The notes under the pieces: generated by a model
Told to the model about the DNA's origin: nothing
Seen by the model: only the letters and a program-made list of their open reading frames with translations
Database searches by the model: none
Shown: piece after piece, positions 6,240 to 9,015 of the stretch
How the letters are laid out: every line of letters starts with the position of its first letter
How positions within the stretch are numbered: the first letter of the stretch is position 1
Made by a program: the position numbers and the translations under genes
Source of the DNA: Pseudomonadota bacterium
GTDB taxonomy: Bacteria; Pseudomonadota; Gammaproteobacteria; Woeseiales; Woeseiaceae
Assembly (NCBI GenBank): GCA_027295475.1
Contig: JAPUKV010000137.1
Span: 1-9,015 of the forward strand
Direction of reading: 5' to 3'
DNA: 9,015 nt

Positions 6240-7571
6240 ATGAGCACGAAATTTAAGTTTCTTTGGGCCGCCGTACTCCTGGCAATGGCGGCGATTGGCG
6301 CTGCTGCTTTGCCCGATGAGGTTGGCGGTCAGCCCATGCCGAGTCTTGCCCCGCTGGTGAAGAGGGTTGCGCCAGCCGTCGTCAATATCCGTGTCAGTCA
6401 AACAATAACGACACGCTCTCCGTTTGGCGACGACACGTTTCGGCGGTTTTTCGGCATACCCAACGAACGCGAGGTGGCCAGTGCCGGCTCCGGTGTCATC
6501 GTAGATGCGGAGAACGGCTACATACTCACTAATCACCATGTCGTTGAAAACGCCGACAAGATTCAGATTTCCCTGATCAACGAAGTCTCCCTCGACGCCG
6601 TGGTGGTCGGATCCGATGCTGCGACCGATATCGCGGTCATCAAAGTGGACCCTCAGAATCTCGTGGAGTTGCCCATCGGCATCTCCGACGACGTCGAAGT
6701 CGGTGATTTTGTCATCGCGATCGGCAATCCGTTCGGGCTCGGCCATACCGTGACTTCCGGCATCATCAGCGCGCTTGGCCGAACAGGCATCAGCAGTAAC
6801 GGCTACGAGGACTTTATCCAGACCGATGCCTCCATCAATCCCGGCAATTCAGGAGGCGCACTCGTCAATATGAACGGTGAGCTCATCGGCATCAACTCGG
6901 TGATTATCAGCCGCACTGGTAATAATGTCGGCATTGGTTTTGCGGTGCCGTCTGAAATAGCCCGGTCGATCATGCGTCAAATCCTCGACTTCGGTGAGGT
7001 CCGGCGGGGACTGCTGGGTGTCACGATTACGACAATTGACGAGGAAAGTGCCAAAGCGCTGGGCGCCGAGGTGGATAGCGGGGCACTGGTATCCAATATC
7101 GAGCCCGGTTCCGCGGCCGAAGAAGCCGGTTTACAGGTCGACGACATCATCACCCGGGTGGACGATAAGAAGATCGATAACAGCCGTGAGCTGGCAAACG
7201 CGATCGGCCTCAAGGGATCGGGCGAGGAAATAGGCATTGAGTTTGTCCGCGACGGCACGTCCCACTCAGTGACTGCAACGCTCGGTCAGCAATCGGTATC
7301 CCGAAGTGCCGGCACTGAGATACACCCCGGCCTTGCCGGGGCGCAGTTTGCAACCAGTTCGACCAGTACCGTTGCCGGCGTTGTCGTAACGGAAGTCGAG
7401 CTCGGCAGCCCTGCGGCGCAGCGTGGTCTGCGGTCGGGCGACGTCATAATTGCGGTCAATCGCCGCCAAGTTCAGGATCTGCGTGAGCTGCGGGCGGTCG
7501 CCCAGGGCAATCGCATCCTGTTCCTGCTCGTAAGGCGAGGCGACCGGCAATTGATGTTGCAAATCCGTTAG
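6240..7571 (+). CDS. degQ: Periplasmic serine endoprotease, DegP/DegQ (HtrA) family
   Basis: HtrA proteases degrade or chaperone misfolded envelope proteins in the periplasm. The 443-residue product opens with a signal peptide (basic start, hydrophobic residues about 8-23, A-A-A-L cleavage region). The trypsin-like domain has the full triad: His100 in T-N-H-H-V-V, Asp130 in A-T-D-I-A-V-I, and Ser204 in N-P-G-N-S-G-G-A-L. PDZ1 begins near residue 256 (R-R-G-L-L-G-V) and carries D-S-G-A-L-V-S; PDZ2 spans about 360-443 and ends with the R-R-G-D-R-Q-L-M-L-Q-I strand. The length, short LA-loop region (about residues 55-79) and ending resemble DegQ and MucD more than E. coli DegP, so the symbol is the nearest fit and not certain. 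The start ATG has GAGGAA about nine bases upstream. It follows hsp20 after a hairpin, possibly with its own promoter, and converges on the peptidase gene. Confidence 0.93.
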   Translation: MSTKFKFLWAAVLLAMAAIGAAALPDEVGGQPMPSLAPLVKRVAPAVVNIRVSQTITTRSPFGDDTFRRFFGIPNEREVASAGSGVIVDAENGYILTNHHVVENADKIQISLINEVSLDAVVVGSDAATDIAVIKVDPQNLVELPIGISDDVEVGDFVIAIGNPFGLGHTVTSGIISALGRTGISSNGYEDFIQTDASINPGNSGGALVNMNGELIGINSVIISRTGNNVGIGFAVPSEIARSIMRQILDFGEVRRGLLGVTITTIDEESAKALGAEVDSGALVSNIEPGSAAEEAGLQVDDIITRVDDKKIDNSRELANAIGLKGSGEEIGIEFVRDGTSHSVTATLGQQSVSRSAGTEIHPGLAGAQFATSSTSTVAGVVVTEVELGSPAAQRGLRSGDVIIAVNRRQVQDLRELRAVAQGNRILFLLVRRGDRQLMLQIR

Positions 7572-7586
7572 GCAAAAAAATGAAAA

Positions 7587-7626
7587 TGGGGTCGAAACGC
7601 TAAGAAACGTTAGCGGTTCGACCCCA
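7587..7626. terminator. Strong hairpin terminator between convergent degQ-like and peptidase genes
   Basis: Arms 7587-7603 and 7610-7626 pair at 16 of 17 positions (TGGGGTCGAAACGCTAA with TTAGCGGTTCGACCCCA) around a six-base loop. On the minus strand the stem begins directly after the peptidase stop codon and is followed by ATTTTCATTTTTTT, a good intrinsic terminator. In the degQ direction only ACTATTTG-type sequence follows, so it is weaker that way. Confidence 0.8.
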
Positions 7627-8673
7627 CTATTTGACGAGCGCCTCAGCCCGTTCGTAGAAACAGTGCAAATCCTCGTCGCACTCCTTCAGCAATTCACGAA
7701 ACTCAGCCAGCCGCCCCTGATACAGCGTCAACGGGATCAGGCTGGCATTGTTAAGCGGCGCCTTTAGCCAGCCTGGAGTGCGACGCCCCGTTCGATCGAC
7801 TTCCTGGCTCGCGGCCTCTCGTAACTCAGTCAGGATCGTCTGTTTTTGTTGGCGCTTTTCACGTCCGTCAACCGAGCTGACATACAGCTTCTTTAACCCG
7901 GCCCGTGCTGTCTGAACGTATTCCATTAGCTGCTGCCTGAACTCGCGACTGCTGCGATATTCCCCCAACCGGTCCGTTTCGTTGCGGCTGGTCAGCCACA
8001 GTTCGATCCCGAATTCCTCAACTGCTGTAGCAAAAGATTCATTAAATTCAGAATTATCTTTTATATAAAGTTGTTGATGGGCAAGCTCATGGAATAATAC
8101 CGCGACCAGATCAATTTCACTCCAGCGCATCATTGTATTGAGCACCGGGTCTGCAAAACGCCCCAGCGTCGAGTACGCGGTAACGCCGCCAACAACGACA
8201 TCATAGTGTTTTGCCCTTAGCTTCCCTGCCTGTCGGTCCGCCGCCTCTTGCGAAAAATAACCTCGATAACTGACGCAACCGGCGACCGGATAGCACCATT
8301 GCCTGGGGTGCAGAGAAAATTCCGGCGCAGCAAAAACATTCCACACGACATAGTCGCGCTCAAGATCAGCATAACTGCGATAGCTCTCATTATCGGGAAG
8401 AAAGAGTTCATCAACCGAAAACCGGCGAGCAGCCTTAAGCAGGACCAGTCGCTCTTTCAGCGCATCAGGCGAGTCTGTATCTTGAATAACCTCATCGACA
8501 GGCCGGCGCTTGTGCATGATATCGATTTGGCCTCGCGCGGCCTGCATGTAATAACAACCCTCGATCTGCAGGATTGGCAGCAGAAAGAGCAGCGCGTACA
8601 CCACCCGTCGGAATTGACTGCATGAAGGTCCTGAAATCTTGATCGAGATCATTTCCGGCATCATTTTGGCCAA
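7627..8673 (-). CDS. Predicted zinc aminopeptidase lipoprotein (PF10023-like)
   Basis: Read from TTG 8671-8673, the product has 348 residues. A basic N-terminal region leads to a hydrophobic segment (about 24-36) ending at a lipobox-like I-E-G-C with Cys40, so it is probably a membrane-anchored lipoprotein. The family signature G-C-Y-Y-M-Q-A-A-R-G-Q follows directly, then W-C-Y-P-V-A-G-C-V-S-Y-R-G-Y-F (126-140). The metal site is H-E-L-A-H (His195, Glu196, His199), with the likely third ligand Glu212 in N-E-S-F-A, the gluzincin pattern. These features match the family named putative aminopeptidase; its substrate is unknown and the peptidase role is inferred from the motif. An ATG frame from 8757 is open, but its extra 28 residues are not signal-like and it lacks a ribosome site. 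ATGs at 8664, 8661 and 8652 are also possible. The gene ends in the shared hairpin. Confidence 0.8.
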   Translation of the reverse strand: MAKMMPEMISIKISGPSCSQFRRVVYALLFLLPILQIEGCYYMQAARGQIDIMHKRRPVDEVIQDTDSPDALKERLVLLKAARRFSVDELFLPDNESYRSYADLERDYVVWNVFAAPEFSLHPRQWCYPVAGCVSYRGYFSQEAADRQAGKLRAKHYDVVVGGVTAYSTLGRFADPVLNTMMRWSEIDLVAVLFHELAHQQLYIKDNSEFNESFATAVEEFGIELWLTSRNETDRLGEYRSSREFRQQLMEYVQTARAGLKKLYVSSVDGREKRQQKQTILTELREAASQEVDRTGRRTPGWLKAPLNNASLIPLTLYQGRLAEFRELLKECDEDLHCFYERAEALVK

Positions 8674-8680
8674 CCGCGTT

Positions 8681-8686
8681 TCCCCT
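8681..8686 (-). promoter_or_regulatory. Ribosome binding site that favours a TTG start for the peptidase gene
   Basis: On the minus strand AGGGGA stands seven bases before TTG 8671-8673. The downstream in-frame ATGs at 8664, 8661 and 8652 are 16 or more bases away, and no other purine run sits correctly for them. Confidence 0.5.
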
Positions 8687-8805
8687 AAAAAGCTAGAATC
8701 AGCCAATGGGACTTTAGCTAGTACAATATGGAACATCTTGAAACACTCGATGTCCAACCTTTATGCGGCCAAATACCTGTTTTATAGGCTTTCCTAAAGT
8801 CAGCA

Positions 8806-8822
8806 CGTTTCAGGCCGTTTCA
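8806..8822 (+). repeat. Short direct repeat CGTTTCA, 10-base period
   Basis: CGTTTCA occurs at 8806-8812 and again at 8816-8822, one helical turn apart, in the AT-rich stretch (8758-8877) before the integrase gene. It could be a protein-binding site, but the repeat is short. Confidence 0.3.
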
Positions 8823-8840
8823 CACAATTTCGATCAATCT

Positions 8841-8875
8841 GCTACCCATAGGAGTATTTGGGTAGCATGGGTAGC
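8841..8875. repeat. Inverted and tandem TGGGTAGC repeats before the integrase gene
   Basis: GCTACCCA (8841-8848) is the exact reverse complement of TGGGTAGC at 8859-8866, which is then repeated at 8868-8875 with a nine-base period. The last copy ends two bases before the integrase ATG and takes the place of a Shine-Dalgarno sequence. Such repeats beside integrase genes commonly serve as recombinase or excisionase binding sites or as autoregulatory operators; that role is inferred. Confidence 0.6.
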
Positions 8876-8877
8876 AT

Positions 8878-9015
8878 ATGTCAAAGAAAATCACTGATGC
8901 CCGCATACGCTCTCTGAAGCCCCGACAAGAGCGATATGAGGTCTGGGACGGACGTGGTTTCGGCGTCCGCGTAGCCCCTTCAGGGCGGAAATCTTTCGTA
9001 TTCATGTATCGCTTT
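8878..9015 (+). CDS. Tyrosine-type integrase, N-terminal part (3' end outside window)
   Basis: The first 46 codons of a gene run off the right edge. The frame begins at ATG 8878-8880; a stop two codons upstream (TAG 8872-8874) excludes a longer start. The sequence has the arm-binding (DUF4102) layout of P4-like phage and island integrases: a short basic start, T-D-A-R-I-R-S-L-K-P (6-15), then W-D-G-R-G-F-G-V-R-V (23-32), P-S-G-R-K-S-F (34-40) and Y-R-F. The catalytic domain is not in the window, so activity cannot be judged. No Shine-Dalgarno sequence is present. The gene marks the probable edge of an integrated element continuing rightwards. I find no tRNA or tmRNA gene in the 120 bases upstream that would be the usual attachment site. 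Confidence 0.85.
   Translation, partial: MSKKITDARIRSLKPRQERYEVWDGRGFGVRVAPSGRKSFVFMYRF

Noticed and set aside
6180..6746. 188-codon minus-strand frame over the degQ start
   Set aside because: It overlaps the signal peptide and protease domain of a confidently recognised gene and shows no family features.
8758..8877. tRNA gene or tRNA 3' end as attachment site before the integrase
   Set aside because: No cloverleaf, T-loop GGTTCGA or CCA end can be found in these bases.

Overview
The window reads as chromosomal DNA of a gammaproteobacterium, most likely a deep-branching or marine lineage. The evidence is a lipopolysaccharide Kdo transferase (WaaA), a TolC-type outer-membrane channel, a DegQ-type periplasmic protease, and a class II ribonucleotide reductase split into NrdJa and NrdJb as in Pseudomonas. 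REP-like palindromes of the gammaproteobacterial GTGGGAGC type are also present. I cannot name the genus.

Layout, left to right. Positions 1-633 (+) hold the 3' part of a tolC-like gene, which meets waaA (630-1922, -) tail to tail so tightly that both stop codons are read from one CTAG. A head-to-head pair of REP-like elements (1949-2030) separates waaA from the nrdJa-nrdJb pair (5010 to 2054, -). A degenerate REP-like copy lies in the nrdJa/nrdJb spacer. A 549-base divergent intergenic region (5011-5559) follows. It carries a candidate sigma70 promoter with an NrdR-type palindrome for nrdJa, a second NrdR-type palindrome, and, facing the other way, a candidate heat-shock promoter and structured leader before a small heat-shock protein gene (5560-6000, +). 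A degQ-like protease gene follows (6240-7571, +). It converges on a gene for a predicted zinc peptidase lipoprotein (7627-8673, -) across a strong shared hairpin terminator. The window ends in the first 46 codons of a tyrosine-type integrase (8878-9015, +), preceded by TGGGTAGC repeats, so a mobile element probably begins here.

How the genes fit together: tolC and waaA both serve the outer membrane (export channel and lipid A-Kdo synthesis). NrdJa and NrdJb together would form an adenosylcobalamin-dependent ribonucleotide reductase that works with or without oxygen. The small heat-shock protein (cytoplasm), DegQ-like protease (periplasm) and predicted metallopeptidase (envelope lipoprotein) make a protein-quality-control neighbourhood, though no shared operon is evident.

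I see no wholly new system. The parts most worth following up are the NrdR-box arrangement, the ROSE-like leader of the heat-shock gene, the REP-like elements, and the island boundary at the right end.
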